Shown: positions 8,216 to 16,809 of the stretch, in pieces
Numbering within the stretch: position 1 is the stretch's first letter
Layout of the letters: every line of letters begins with the position of its first letter
DNA from: Rummeliibacillus pycnus_A
GTDB taxonomy: Bacteria; Bacillota; Bacilli; Bacillales_A; Planococcaceae
DNA: 64,000 nucleotides
Assembly (NCBI RefSeq): GCF_044359855.1
Contig: NZ_CP132291.1
Coordinates: 3,844,001-3,908,000 of the forward strand
Direction: 5' to 3'
Translations under genes and position numbers: made by a program
Notes under the pieces: generated by a model
The model's database searches: none
What the model was told of the DNA's origin: nothing
What the model saw: only the letters and a program-made list of their open reading frames with translations

Positions 8216-9430
8216 ATGTTTTCTAAAGAAACTTTATTAGAAACGATTACAATACAATTAGGACAAGGCTTAGGAGAAATAGAAAGTATAAACAAAAAAC
8301 AAATAAAGTCTTTAAAAACAGAAATTGAAAATCGAGATCAGCAAATTCGACAATTAAAAGAAAAAATTGAAGAATTACAATGCAAAATTAAAACTCTGAA
8401 CAAAGTAAATTATAACTTGAAGAATGAAAGAAAAGTTTTATTAAAAGAAATTAATAAAAGAAACAAAAAAATGGACTTTACTGAAGGAATCACAGCTTTA
8501 CTTTGTGACGATATCACAAATGAAGAGAAAGTCAAAATAATAGTATATTTGCTTAAAATCGCTATAAAAGAAGAAAATGTTGAAGAATACTTAGAGGAAT
8601 TTATGCAGATTATTAGTGAAGCAATTACGAAATTTGATTACTTTCAAAGCAGATCAATTAAAAGAGAATTAAAAAAGAACTATGTATTCTACCATCAATT
8701 ATTTTTGAAAGTACCAGCAAAGAATTTACGAGCAGTTCTATATGCTTATCATTCGAATAAAATGATTGATATGATAAAACATTTATTACACGGACTTGTG
8801 CAGTCAGGAAGATTATATTCATATAAAGATGAAGATGCTCTAAACATTTTATTATACATAATTTATTATAGAAAAATAAAAACGTATCAAAATGATAGCC
8901 GATTTCAATTGTTTTATAAAGATAAAGGAAATGATTTCTCCAATAAAGCTTATAACTTTTATTCTCTTTATTCCGTCAAAAGGAATCGCGCACATTTTAT
9001 AGAATTTGTTGAAGTTCTAGAAGAAAAAGGCGATTGTATAGACTTATTAAAAGTAGAAATGATTCAATATATTTTGAAACGTATTTTTAAAGAAGTGGAA
9101 ATTGAAAACTATTATAACGTTGAAAAAAATATCAAAAAGACTACACCTAAAACCTATAGATACCGCCATCCCAGCTACAGCGAACTTCGGAATTTTGGAT
9201 ACCAAATAACAAGTCGCACGGATGAACAGCGCTGGTTAGCTTTACAGGAGTTCATAGAAAGTTATGGTTTACAAGCAACTGCTAATGAGCTGCATAAAAG
9301 AATTCGTCTAAAAATGGGAAGAGAAGAAGATAGAAAAAGGTATGCTAATGCAATTAGAAAATGGAGTTATGATTTAAATCGTTTAAAAGAGAAGTATTAT
9401 GAAAATGATTTTCCATGGCCAGAAAAGTAA
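8216..9430 (+). CDS. Unknown coiled-coil protein with conserved-looking C-terminal module
   Basis: I do not recognise this 404-residue protein. Two ATGs stand in tandem, and the second is seven bases from AGAGG and is chosen. Residues 25-80 are a strongly charged coiled coil (KQIKSLKTEIENRDQQIRQL and onward). The middle 250 residues are helical, Lys/Tyr-rich and without known motifs. The last 75 residues form a distinct block: RTDEQRW, GLQATANELHKRIR, RYANAIRKWSYDLNRLKEKYY, FPWP. From memory a similar R-RW-GL-A-AI-W-DL-LK-YY tail occurs on other uncharacterised Bacillales proteins. Base composition is more AT-rich than the neighbours. It sits alone just before the tRNA operon, a common site for acquired genes. 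Confidence 0.65.
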   Translation: MFSKETLLETITIQLGQGLGEIESINKKQIKSLKTEIENRDQQIRQLKEKIEELQCKIKTLNKVNYNLKNERKVLLKEINKRNKKMDFTEGITALLCDDITNEEKVKIIVYLLKIAIKEENVEEYLEEFMQIISEAITKFDYFQSRSIKRELKKNYVFYHQLFLKVPAKNLRAVLYAYHSNKMIDMIKHLLHGLVQSGRLYSYKDEDALNILLYIIYYRKIKTYQNDSRFQLFYKDKGNDFSNKAYNFYSLYSVKRNRAHFIEFVEVLEEKGDCIDLLKVEMIQYILKRIFKEVEIENYYNVEKNIKKTTPKTYRYRHPSYSELRNFGYQITSRTDEQRWLALQEFIESYGLQATANELHKRIRLKMGREEDRKRYANAIRKWSYDLNRLKEKYYENDFPWPEK

Positions 9431-9634
9431 TTTATTTAAAAGGTATCTAACCCAGGGGATAATACTCTTACTGAGAGAATTCTCGAGTACCCTATTTGGA
9501 AAATAACCGACAATCATATTGTTTTTAAATTTTTTAGACAGTCTATTGTTGCTTTTAGACAAGAGTTTAGTTAAACTTCTTAAGAAAGATTCAAACGGAA
9601 AGTATAACAATTATTATTTTTATATAAAAAAGTA

Positions 9635-9663
9635 TTGCATTTATAAAATAGATACTATATAAT
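9635..9663 (+). promoter_or_regulatory. Promoter of the tRNA operon
   Basis: TTGCAT (9635-9640) and TATAAT (9658-9663) are 17 bases apart, ending 16 bases before the first tRNA. Confidence 0.85.
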
Positions 9664-9679
9664 AAATCTTGTCCTTAAT

Positions 9680-9754
9680 GCGGAAGTAGTTCAGTGGTAG
9701 AACATCACCTTGCCAAGGTGGGGGTCGCGGGTTCGAACCCCGTCTTCCGCTCCA
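9680..9754 (+). tRNA. tRNA-Gly(GCC)
   Basis: Acceptor arms GCGGAAG and CTTCCGC, anticodon loop TTGCCAA, T73, CCA encoded. First gene of the operon. Confidence 0.96.
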
Positions 9755-9763
9755 TTAAGAGAT

Positions 9764-9852
9764 GCCGGGGTGGCGGAACTGGCAGACGCACAGGACTTAA
9801 AATCCTGCGGTAGGTGACTACCGTACCGGTTCGATTCCGGTCCTCGGCACCA
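9764..9852 (+). tRNA. tRNA-Leu(TAA)
   Basis: Class II tRNA with a long variable arm, acceptor GCCGGGG, anticodon loop CTTAAAA, CCA encoded. Confidence 0.96.
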
Positions 9853-9894
9853 TCTTTTATTTTTAAATATAATGAAATGATTTGATTTATATAT

Positions 9895-9971
<77 letters not shown>

Positions 9972-9974
9972 AAT

Positions 9975-10051
9975 CGGGAAGTAGCTCAGCTTGGTAGAGC
10001 ACTTGGTTTGGGACCAAGGGGTCGCAGGTTCGAATCCTGTCTTCCCGACCA
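9975..10051 (+). tRNA. tRNA-Pro(TGG)
   Basis: Acceptor CGGGAAG with CTTCCCG, anticodon loop TTTGGGA, CCA encoded. Only three bases separate it from tRNA-Arg. Confidence 0.96.
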
Positions 10052-10065
10052 TTTCATATACATAT

Positions 10066-10141
10066 GGGGCCTTAGCTCAGCTGGGAGAGCGCCTGCCTTG
10101 CACGCAGGAGGTCAGCGGTTCGATCCCGCTAGGCTCCACCA
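10066..10141 (+). tRNA. tRNA-Ala(TGC)
   Basis: Acceptor GGGGCCT with AGGCTCC, anticodon loop CTTGCAC, CCA encoded. Confidence 0.96.
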
Positions 10142-10163
10142 ATTTTAAATTTAATATTATTAT

Positions 10164-10237
10164 GGCGGCCTAGCTCAGCTGGCTAGAGCGTACGGTTCAT
10201 ACCCGTAAGGTCGGGGGTTCGATCCCCTCGGCCGCCA
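10164..10237 (+). tRNA. tRNA-Met(CAT), elongator
   Basis: Acceptor GGCGGCC fully pairs with GGCCGCC. The anticodon loop is TTCATAC. A73 is followed by TAT, so CCA is not encoded and must be added by CCA transferase. The body matches the Bacillus elongator Met type rather than the tRNA-Ile(CAT) type. Confidence 0.93.
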
Positions 10238-10245
10238 TATTACCT

Positions 10246-10338
10246 GGAGGAATACCCAAGTCTGGCTGAAGGGATCGGTCTTGAAAACCGACAGGCGGGT
10301 CAAACCGCGCGGGGGTTCGAATCCCTCTTCCTCCTCCA
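10246..10338 (+). tRNA. tRNA-Ser(TGA)
   Basis: Class II tRNA, acceptor GGAGGAA with TTCCTCC, anticodon loop CTTGAAA, CCA encoded. The discriminator base reads T73, where Bacillus tRNA-Ser normally has G73. Confidence 0.95.
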
Positions 10339-10364
10339 TTTTTCAATCAAGTTAATATTACTAT

Positions 10365-10441
<77 letters not shown>

Positions 10442-10445
10442 AAAT

Positions 10446-10522
10446 GGTCCGGTAGTTCAGCTGGTTAGAATGCCTGCCTGTCACGCAGGAGGTCGCGGGT
10501 TCGAGTCCCGTCCGGACCGCCA
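10446..10522 (+). tRNA. tRNA-Asp(GTC)
   Basis: Acceptor GGTCCGG with CCGGACC, anticodon loop CTGTCAC, G73, CCA encoded. Confidence 0.96.
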
Positions 10523-10558
10523 TTTTTTTTAAAAAAGAATAAAAAATATCATTATCAT

Positions 10559-10634
10559 GGGTCGGTAGCTCAGTTGGTAGAGCATTAGATTGAAGCTCTA
10601 AGTGTCGGCGGTTCGATTCCGTCCCGACCCACCA
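10559..10634 (+). tRNA. tRNA-Phe(GAA)
   Basis: Acceptor GGGTCGG with CCGACCC, anticodon stem TTAGA/TCTAA, loop TTGAAGC. Position 37 is G instead of the usual A. CCA is encoded. Confidence 0.94.
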
Positions 10635-10640
10635 TGATAT

Positions 10641-10716
<76 letters not shown>

Positions 10717-10725
10717 TTTCATTAT

Positions 10726-10802
10726 TCCGAAGTAGCTCAGTTGGTAGCAGCATCTGACTGTTAATCAGAGGGTCGCAGGTTCGAGTCCTGCCTTCGGAGC
10801 CA
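10726..10802 (+). tRNA. tRNA-Asn(GTT)
   Basis: Acceptor TCCGAAG with CTTCGGA, anticodon loop CTGTTAA, G73, CCA encoded. Confidence 0.96.
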
Positions 10803-10805
10803 TAT

Positions 10806-10896
10806 GGGGAAGTACTCAAGAGGCTGAAGAGGCGCCCCTGCTAAGGGTGTAGGTCGGGTAACCGGCGCGAGGGTTCAAATCCCTCCTTCTCCGCCA
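10806..10896 (+). tRNA. tRNA-Ser(GCT)
   Basis: Class II tRNA, acceptor GGGGAAG with CTTCTCC (one G-T pair), anticodon loop CTGCTAA, G73, CCA encoded. Confidence 0.96.
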
Positions 10897-10902
10897 TATA
10901 TT

Positions 10903-10974
10903 GGCCCCTTGGTCAAGCGGTTAAGACACCGCCCTTTCACGGCGGTAACACGAGTTCGAATCTCGTAGGGGTCA
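10903..10974 (+). tRNA. tRNA-Glu(TTC)
   Basis: Acceptor GGCCCCT with AGGGGTC, anticodon loop CTTTCAC. A73 is followed by TAA, so CCA is not encoded. Last tRNA of the operon. Confidence 0.94.
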
Positions 10975-11005
10975 TAAATATTCGTTAAATACTAGAACGT
11001 AGATG

Positions 11006-11042
11006 AAAAGCCAAGGAAAACATTTGTTTTCCTTGGCTTTTT
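11006..11042 (+). terminator. Terminator of the tRNA operon
   Basis: AAAAGCCAAGGAAAAC (11006-11021) pairs perfectly with GTTTTCCTTGGCTTTT, and the second arm merges into the T run. Confidence 0.93.
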
Positions 11043-11176
11043 ATATTTTTCTAAAATCTTATGACAAAATGATTGTTAAATGTGAGGTGTTTTGGTAAAT
11101 TAGCAGATGTTAAAAGTTATTTGTTAATTCTTATCTTGAAGAAATTTAGTATAAAGAATATTAAAGGGGAAAATAA

Positions 11177-11564
11177 ATGCAGAAATTATTATTAGAGTCA
11201 CATTGCATCTTTCCATCAAAAGACATATTGAAAACAGCAAACTATTACGAAAAAAATGGGTTTTAAAGCCGTACCTTATATGGAATCAAAGGAACCACAT
11301 ATTTGCTTATATCGAGATTCAACCGAAATAATATTGACGAATTCAAACGGTAAAGAGGTAGTACCCAATAGAATTTTATATGGTTATGGGTATGACGCAT
11401 ATTTTATTACTGACAATCAAGAAGAACTTCAAGAAGAATATAATAATTCTGGAGTAAAAATAGTTCGTTCATTATCTAATACCGATTATAGTAATAAGGA
11501 ATTTGTGATTGAAGATATTGATGGAAGATGGATAGCTTTTGGAAAAAAGACAAAGCAACTATAA
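11177..11564 (+). pseudogene. Frameshifted VOC (glyoxalase/bleomycin-resistance fold) protein
   Basis: The ATG at 11177, preceded by AAAGGGGA, opens a frame with a VOC-like start (SHCIFPSKDILKTANYYEKNGF) that stops at 11264-11266. The adjacent frame continues the same domain as NGFKAVPYMESKEPHICLYRDS and on to the stop at 11562-11564. The junction is between an A7 run and TTTT near 11251-11264, where one extra base breaks the frame. Restored, it would be about 128 residues, the usual length of a single VOC domain protein. The shift may be a real inactivation or a sequencing slip in homopolymers. Confidence 0.7.
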
Positions 11565-11833
11565 GGACTGACATCTAATTAACATAATGAAATGTATGCA
11601 AGCCTGCTAATAGTTGTTTGTCTCTACTAACATTAACTAGTTGAGGCGAGAAGATCTAAGTTATCATGGAGATTCTAACGAAGGGAATCCGTTTCTACGC
11701 CATAACCTAAGTGTGTGAACATCTTTAGGGGTAATTTAGTATTTAATAACACTTTACCCCATTTATCCGCAACTTATTTTGCCTAAAACTCTTTAGCGAA
11801 TCTATTTTCTCTTTAACTAAAATGATCCTTTTA
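11565..11833. other. Intergenic stretch with one inverted repeat
   Basis: No gene is seen. GGGGTAA (11728-11734) pairs with TTACCCC (11754-11760) around a 19-base loop, without a clear T run. Confidence 0.35.
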
Positions 11834-12607
11834 CTAAACCGATTCAGTAGTCAAGTAAGTGATAAAGTTAGGAACGCGTTCTTTAAAAGCTTTGTAATGA
11901 TGTTCAGCATTTTCAATAATATTAAACTGTAATGTCACATCTTTTTCACTTAAGATTTCATAGATTGTCTTATTGGATAATAAAAACAGTTGGCTAATTT
12001 CATCGTTTTCTCCTGATTCCTTTGTTCCGCAGTCTAGGTAGAATCTTTCTAAGTGTGTTAGATTACTCGTTTTTAAAAGTTTTTCAATTTCTTCTTGATT
12101 ACGATAATATGCAGATGAAATTGCTGCAACTCGTTTAAATACATGAGAATAACAGCAAGCTGCGTAAGTTGATATTAGAGCTCCGAGGGAGATTCCTGCC
12201 ATATATGTTTGAGTTTCCTCAGTACGATAGTTACAATCTATTAAAGGTTTCAATTCATTAACAATAAAATCTACATATTCCTTTCCTTTTCCGCCTGATA
12301 AGCTCTTATTACCTATAAATTTCTCGCTAAATGCTCCGTTGGGCCATGGACAATATTCATTTATCCTTTCATCACAGTAAGTGTTTTGGTCAATAGCAAC
12401 TACTATAATATCCAGTTTATTTTGTTCTAAATATTGATTAATTTCTAAAGCAATTCCTTCAATTGCATCTTTATTTTCGAAAACATTTTGTCCGTCATGC
12501 ATATATAACACAGGGTATGTTTTATTTACTTCCCTATAATTATTAGGTAAGTAAACTTGGATTTTTCTTTGATAATTAAATATAGGAAGGGTAAAAGATT
12601 CAATCAT
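11834..12607 (-). CDS. Esterase of the PF00756 (esterase D-like) family
   Basis: This is a cytoplasmic alpha/beta hydrolase of about 257 residues. It has the family's PVLYMHDGQNVF oxyanion-region motif, the nucleophile elbow GISLG (Ser near 140) and a C-terminal NAEHHYKAF segment with the catalytic His near 233. Relatives include carbohydrate esterases and Fes-like siderophore esterases, so the substrate is open. A GTG 15 bases upstream would give a slightly longer protein, but it has no ribosome site, and the ATG at 12607 is preferred. It stands alone and faces the remnants on its right. Confidence 0.85.
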   Translation of the reverse strand: MIESFTLPIFNYQRKIQVYLPNNYREVNKTYPVLYMHDGQNVFENKDAIEGIALEINQYLEQNKLDIIVVAIDQNTYCDERINEYCPWPNGAFSEKFIGNKSLSGGKGKEYVDFIVNELKPLIDCNYRTEETQTYMAGISLGALISTYAACCYSHVFKRVAAISSAYYRNQEEIEKLLKTSNLTHLERFYLDCGTKESGENDEISQLFLLSNKTIYEILSEKDVTLQFNIIENAEHHYKAFKERVPNFITYLTTESV

Positions 12608-12802
12608 GATATACACACTCACTTTTAATTAATTTTTTTATTTTTCGTAATTTAATCAAATTATACTGTAAATTAATACTTAAAATATATTATTTTGTAA
12701 AATTTTGAATGTACAACCCATTAGTCGGGGTTTGAACAGAGTCTAAATAATCAAAGGTAGCCATACTTAACCATTTGTACAATAAATCATAAGGGGGGAT
12801 TG

Positions 12803-12931
12803 ATGAAATATGATGTGATTATTATCGGGGCAGGGCTTGCGGGCTTATCTACGGCATGTGAGCTTATTGATGCTGAGAAACGGGTACTTCTAGTAGACAA
12901 GGAAGGGGAACAGTCTATAGGTGGTAAATAA
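12803..12931 (+). pseudogene. 42-aa stub of an FAD-binding dehydrogenase
   Basis: AAGGGGGG and an ATG open a frame reading MKYDVIIIGAGLAGLSTACE and continuing to RVLLVDKEGEQSIGGK, then TAA. This is the N-terminal dinucleotide-binding fold (GxGxxG, then the acidic VD/KE end of strand 2) of a KstD/fumarate-reductase-like FAD dehydrogenase that should run some 500 residues. The catalytic remainder is missing. A terminator follows at once, so an internal deletion seems to have joined the gene's start to its own or another terminator. Confidence 0.75.
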
Positions 12932-12944
12932 TTAAATCAACGAG

Positions 12945-12976
12945 ATCCCAGTAGATATATGTTTACTGGGATTTTT
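12945..12976 (+). terminator. Terminator behind the dehydrogenase stub
   Basis: ATCCCAGTA (12945-12953) pairs with TACTGGGAT (12964-12972), followed by T residues. Confidence 0.8.
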
Positions 12977-13006
12977 ATATAAATATTAATAAAAGGGGAT
13001 GGAAAG

Positions 13007-13456
13007 GTGAGAAAGTGGAGGTATATGTTTGTAGCTTTTTTGTTTATCTTATTTGAAATCTCGGGATGTTCGAGCATACCAGATGAGCCACCAAATATTT
13101 CAGTGGAAATTAAAAATCAAACAATCAATGCTTCAAGAGGAGGATATAAATGGGAAACAAAAGGTTTATTTTCAAATAGAGGAGTTATTGCTGATGCTGC
13201 TGATCCAATAAGCATTGGAGAAGATTTAATAGCACAGTCTGTTGGGCCCAACTCAACAGCAACTGTCAAATTTAGCGATGCTTCTAACCCGACTATAACG
13301 GCAAACTTATGGGAAGGCCAAAATCAGACTAAAACACTTCCAGTTAAGGATTCTGAAATAGCGCTGCCATCTGATAAAGGAAAACATGTCATCGAAATTT
13401 TTGCTAAATGGAAAAATGGCAGAGCTTCGTATATCTTTGTTATTGAGGTGAAATAA
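13007..13456 (+). CDS. Small lipoprotein of unknown function
   Basis: The 149-residue product starts at GTG after AAAGGGGATGG. Residues 1-20 form a signal peptide ending in the lipobox E-I-S-G-C with Cys21, so the mature protein should be lipid-anchored outside the membrane. The rest is rich in Asn, Ser, Thr and beta-type sequence and ends with a GKHVIEIFAKWKNGRASYIFVIEVK strand region, compatible with an immunoglobulin-like fold. I do not recognise a family. It is transcribed alone: terminators lie on both sides. Confidence 0.8.
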   Translation: MRKWRYMFVAFLFILFEISGCSSIPDEPPNISVEIKNQTINASRGGYKWETKGLFSNRGVIADAADPISIGEDLIAQSVGPNSTATVKFSDASNPTITANLWEGQNQTKTLPVKDSEIALPSDKGKHVIEIFAKWKNGRASYIFVIEVK

Positions 13457-13474
13457 ATATATCTAAAGAAGTTA

Positions 13475-13505
13475 AAGGCTATAGCGTAACGCTATAGCCT
13501 TATTT
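13475..13505 (+). terminator. Terminator after the lipoprotein gene
   Basis: AAGGCTATAGCG (13475-13486) is a perfect complement of CGCTATAGCCTT (13490-13501) with a three-base loop. Confidence 0.8.
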
Positions 13506-13579
13506 GTTATAATAAAAGAAATAGCCATTTATCATTGCAAAGTAGATAATACTTCAAATTAATATAAGATAGAAAGTGG

Positions 13580-13882
13580 ATGAAAGTATTGGAGAACAAA
13601 TTCCGTGTTAGTCAAATTCTTGTTTCAAAAGAAACGCAAAAAGTAGAAAAAATTTATGCAGTAAATACCAAAGGAGAACCTTTTGATTTACTTGAAATTG
13701 GGGTTCTTATACATTTCGATATTTTAACAACAGAACAAATTCAAGAGCAATTAAAGAAACATCAAATTAATGCTACACTTAAAATAGATGGTTATCGTAC
13801 TATTCTTACATTAGGTTCAAAGGAAGATGCGGATCTTTATATTGAACATATAGGGCCTTATTTTAATGAAGTATTATTATAG
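13580..13882 (+). CDS. Unknown 100-aa protein
   Basis: This is a small soluble protein beginning MKVLENKFRVSQILVSKETQ, with alternating strands and an amphipathic helix (TTEQIQEQLKKHQINATL). There is no signal peptide and no motif I recognise. Ribosome site AGAAAGTGG precedes the ATG. It lies in a run of small unlinked genes. A nucleotide- or ligand-binding role cannot be argued from the sequence. Confidence 0.6.
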   Translation: MKVLENKFRVSQILVSKETQKVEKIYAVNTKGEPFDLLEIGVLIHFDILTTEQIQEQLKKHQINATLKIDGYRTILTLGSKEDADLYIEHIGPYFNEVLL

Positions 13883-13981
13883 TTTTGCTAATTTCAGAAT
13901 GGTTCATTAAAAATTTTCTCTATTTTACAGAGGTTTTCTGTTAAAATTAATACTATATTGGAAGGAGAGACATAATATTTA

Positions 13982-14629
13982 ATGAACCAACCTCAAGAAC
14001 AACCTCAAAATTATAAGATTCAACCTTTTTTCTCTACTTGGTTACACCCCAAAAAGACGGCTCAATATTTAATAGATCATAAAAAATGGACATATTCATT
14101 AATTTTTGTGCTATTAGGTGGAATAGCTAGTGGTATAACAGGTTTAGCAGCTTCAGATTATTATCCTACTTATTCGACATGGATTCTGCTTCTTACTTGT
14201 ATTTTGGTAGGACCTTTTATAGGTATTTTTTCTGTTACAATCAGTACATTCTTTACATGGCTTGTAGGTAAAATTTTTGGAGGAAAAGGTAACTTTGAAG
14301 ATATTTTTAAGGCTACAAGTTTATCTTATGTGCCAACCATTGGGATAGCGCCATTTCTGCTTTTATGGATGGCTAACTCGCCCCTAACTTATTTTGATAC
14401 AGGTATAGAGTTTTCAGCCGTAACGATTATTTCAGCAATCGTATTTATGTTAGTTTCCATTGCAGCTGGAATTTGGTCCTTTGTAATCAGTGTTGCGGGT
14501 GTTGCAATTGCACATCGTTTTTCAAACTGGAAAGCATTTTTTACGCTTATCATTCCAGGAATCATATTTGGGGCATTTATTATAGGGCTTATTGTACTGC
14601 TTATAATTTCATTAGGTGGAACTTATTAA
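13982..14629 (+). CDS. Yip1-domain membrane protein
   Basis: The 215-residue product has five hydrophobic segments (about 37-55, 66-95, 115-133, 144-178 and 183-210). The Yip1-type pattern is visible: HPKKTAQYLIDHKKW before the first segment, and a loop WLVGKIFGGKGNFEDIFKATSLSYVP after the second. Bacterial Yip1 proteins are widespread and uncharacterised. GGAGAG lies about 12 bases upstream of the ATG, which is rather far, but no better start exists. A terminator follows. Confidence 0.82.
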   Translation: MNQPQEQPQNYKIQPFFSTWLHPKKTAQYLIDHKKWTYSLIFVLLGGIASGITGLAASDYYPTYSTWILLLTCILVGPFIGIFSVTISTFFTWLVGKIFGGKGNFEDIFKATSLSYVPTIGIAPFLLLWMANSPLTYFDTGIEFSAVTIISAIVFMLVSIAAGIWSFVISVAGVAIAHRFSNWKAFFTLIIPGIIFGAFIIGLIVLLIISLGGTY

Positions 14630-14632
14630 AGA

Positions 14633-14669
14633 AAAGAGATATCTCATTAAAATTGAGGTATCTCTTTTT
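14633..14669 (+). terminator. Terminator after the Yip1 gene
   Basis: AAGAGATATCTCA pairs with TTGAGGTATCTCTT around a five-base AT loop, then T residues. Confidence 0.85.
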
Positions 14670-14711
14670 ATTTAATTAGAAATTTTGGGTATTTTGTGGT
14701 TCGTTAGTTAA

Positions 14712-14837
14712 TCAAAAAATATTCGTATAGATTAGCACTCCAAATATAATAGTTAGAAATATTATGCTTGCCAACGAGGCTATTTTTGTATAATGAATAA
14801 CCCCTTCAGATAGCTCACTAACAGGGTAAATCCAATT
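14712..14837 (-). pseudogene. Possible membrane-protein tail remnant
   Basis: A 41-codon open frame on the minus strand has no usable start codon. It ends SLASIIFLTIIFGVLIYTNI-F-stop, a membrane-helix-like tail, preceded by a polar segment (NWIYPVSELSEGVIHYTKIA). It may be the 3' end of a decayed gene, or chance in AT-rich DNA. Nothing else is seen between 14670 and 14985. Confidence 0.25.
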
Positions 14838-14985
14838 TTAACTTGCTCAGATCAAAGATGATGATTGAAATGAATTATGACTAATGAGAAGGAGTTTTAG
14901 ATTTTATATGGAAATAAATAGTATGAAAGTTGAAAAGTAACAAAATAAAACAATCTAATTAAAAAGTATTAATGGAGTGAAAATA

Positions 14986-15864
14986 ATGGAAATAAGTATT
15001 AGTAGAGCAACTGATTTTGCAATATTGGCCCAATTTTTATGCGGCTTAAATCAAAATCAAAATCACCATATCGGTTATTGCGGCGAATCGTATGAAGAAA
15101 TACTTCAATCATTGGAAGAAGATTTTATAGATAAAAATGGGAGAAAGACATTTTTAATAGTTGAAGATCTTGATGGTGTAATGGCGGCTATTGGTCTTGA
15201 TATTGATGAAGAATCAGCAAGCGCTGAAGTATGGGGACCCTTTGTTAAAACAGATTTAAATCCTCAACAAATTAGTATGAAATTATGGCATGAAATCCAA
15301 GGGAAATATCCCTCTATTCATACATTTTACTTCTTTATCAACGAGCAAAATAAAGGGGCTCTTTCAATTATGAAAGAAATTAATGCTGCCCAAACGGGAA
15401 AGCATCTTGTATTACAGATTGAGAGAGAAAATTTTATACCTCTTAAAAATATAAAAAGTGATCTATTCCAAATTTCAGATTTCGAGAGATTTGCAAATAT
15501 ACATAATAAAGCTTTCCCAAATACATATTATGATGCAAAAACTATACTAAATCGGATCAATGAACAGCAGGAGTTGCGTATATTAAAAGATGATAAAGGG
15601 AATATACAGGGATATGCATATTTTGAAGTTGCTCCTGAACATGGTGAGGCATCTATCGAATTTATCGCCGTAAGTCCACACTTCCAAAATCAAGGACTTG
15701 GAACAATTCTATTAAAAGAAGTGTTAACTCGTATTTTTATGTATGAAAGTATAGATAAAATCCAATTATGCGTATCAAACACAAATGATAGCGCAAATCA
15801 TGTATATCATCAGGCGGGTTTTTATACTAAGAATCAACTATTAAGATACTTATATATACGGTAA
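14986..15864 (+). CDS. Tandem GNAT N-acetyltransferase
   Basis: The 292-residue product has two GNAT folds. The N-terminal half (1-145) lacks a clear acetyl-CoA loop. The C-terminal half (about 155-290) has IEFIAVSPHFQNQGLGTILL, the V-x5-Q-x2-G-x-G acetyl-CoA motif, and a closing ANHVYHQAGFYTKNQ. Such doubled GNATs usually have one active domain. An in-frame GTG nine bases upstream is part of the TGGAGTG ribosome site, so the ATG is the start. It is first of four close genes of small metabolite-modifying enzymes. The substrate is unknown. Confidence 0.85.
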   Translation: MEISISRATDFAILAQFLCGLNQNQNHHIGYCGESYEEILQSLEEDFIDKNGRKTFLIVEDLDGVMAAIGLDIDEESASAEVWGPFVKTDLNPQQISMKLWHEIQGKYPSIHTFYFFINEQNKGALSIMKEINAAQTGKHLVLQIERENFIPLKNIKSDLFQISDFERFANIHNKAFPNTYYDAKTILNRINEQQELRILKDDKGNIQGYAYFEVAPEHGEASIEFIAVSPHFQNQGLGTILLKEVLTRIFMYESIDKIQLCVSNTNDSANHVYHQAGFYTKNQLLRYLYIR

Positions 15865-15944
15865 CAAGGTGGAGAGCATTATCGGGAAGATGGAACAATA
15901 TGAAGCGATGTTTTATGAAAAACAATATAGTAGGGGGTCATAAC

Positions 15945-16775
15945 ATGTGGAATAAGCGATTTATAGATACGACAAGAGGAAGATTTGAACTGTTTGAAAA
16001 AGGACAAGGGGAACCCTTAGCAGTCACACATCTATATAGTGCTTATGATGAGCGTGGGAATAATTTTGCAAACCCATTCACGGAAAAGTATCATGTTTAC
16101 TTAATTAATCTTTGTGGAGCAGGGAATTCGGTAAAAGTTACGGACGACAGCAGATTTAGTATGGACGAATCAGTGCTTGACTTAGAAGCAATTCGTGGAG
16201 CTTTAAATATCGACAAATGGGGATTTGCTGGTCATTCGACTGGTGGAATGCTTGCTTTGAAGTATGCAATAAATAAACCACAATCACTGACGAAAATTAT
16301 TGCTGGTGGAGCAGCTGCAAGTTTTGAATACGGCGTAGATCCAGATAGTATCTATTGTCCTCAAAATCCTCACTTCAATCGAATAGTTGAAATTATGGAT
16401 CAGTTGAATGATCCTTTAACCCCGCTAGAAATACGAAAAAAGATTAGCTATGAATGGTCCTTGATGTCTTTTCATTCTGAAGAAAAATTAAAAGAATCTC
16501 TTAGAAAGCCAAACAGCGGCAAGACAGTTGGAAATCGCTTAACCTTTTTTAGAAAAGTTGAATATCCTACATATGATATTAGAGAGGATTTACAAAGTGT
16601 TACAGTACCAAGCTTTATCTATTCTGGTAAGTTTGACTCCCAATGTCCCATGAAACATGGAGCTGAAATTGCAAATTTAATTCCTAATGCAACTTTCACT
16701 ATTTTCGAAGAAAGTAATCATAATCCATTTTCAGAGGAAGAAGATAAATTCCAAAAGTTCGTTTTGACAACTTAA
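15945..16775 (+). CDS. Alpha/beta hydrolase (proline iminopeptidase-like)
   Basis: The 276-residue product starts at the ATG after TAGGGGGTC; a longer upstream frame from 15900 has no ribosome site. Catalytic triad candidates are Ser98 in GHSTGG, an Asp in SGKFDSQCP near 229, and His259 in ESNHNPF. The LCGAGNS segment after strand 4 and a helical cap in the middle suit the prolyl-aminopeptidase/haloalkane-dehalogenase-like group. It is second in the four-gene run. The substrate is not deducible. Confidence 0.87.
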   Translation: MWNKRFIDTTRGRFELFEKGQGEPLAVTHLYSAYDERGNNFANPFTEKYHVYLINLCGAGNSVKVTDDSRFSMDESVLDLEAIRGALNIDKWGFAGHSTGGMLALKYAINKPQSLTKIIAGGAAASFEYGVDPDSIYCPQNPHFNRIVEIMDQLNDPLTPLEIRKKISYEWSLMSFHSEEKLKESLRKPNSGKTVGNRLTFFRKVEYPTYDIREDLQSVTVPSFIYSGKFDSQCPMKHGAEIANLIPNATFTIFEESNHNPFSEEEDKFQKFVLTT

Positions 16776-16809
16776 CAAAGTTCAATCGAAAAATATGGAG
16801 GAGAATAAT

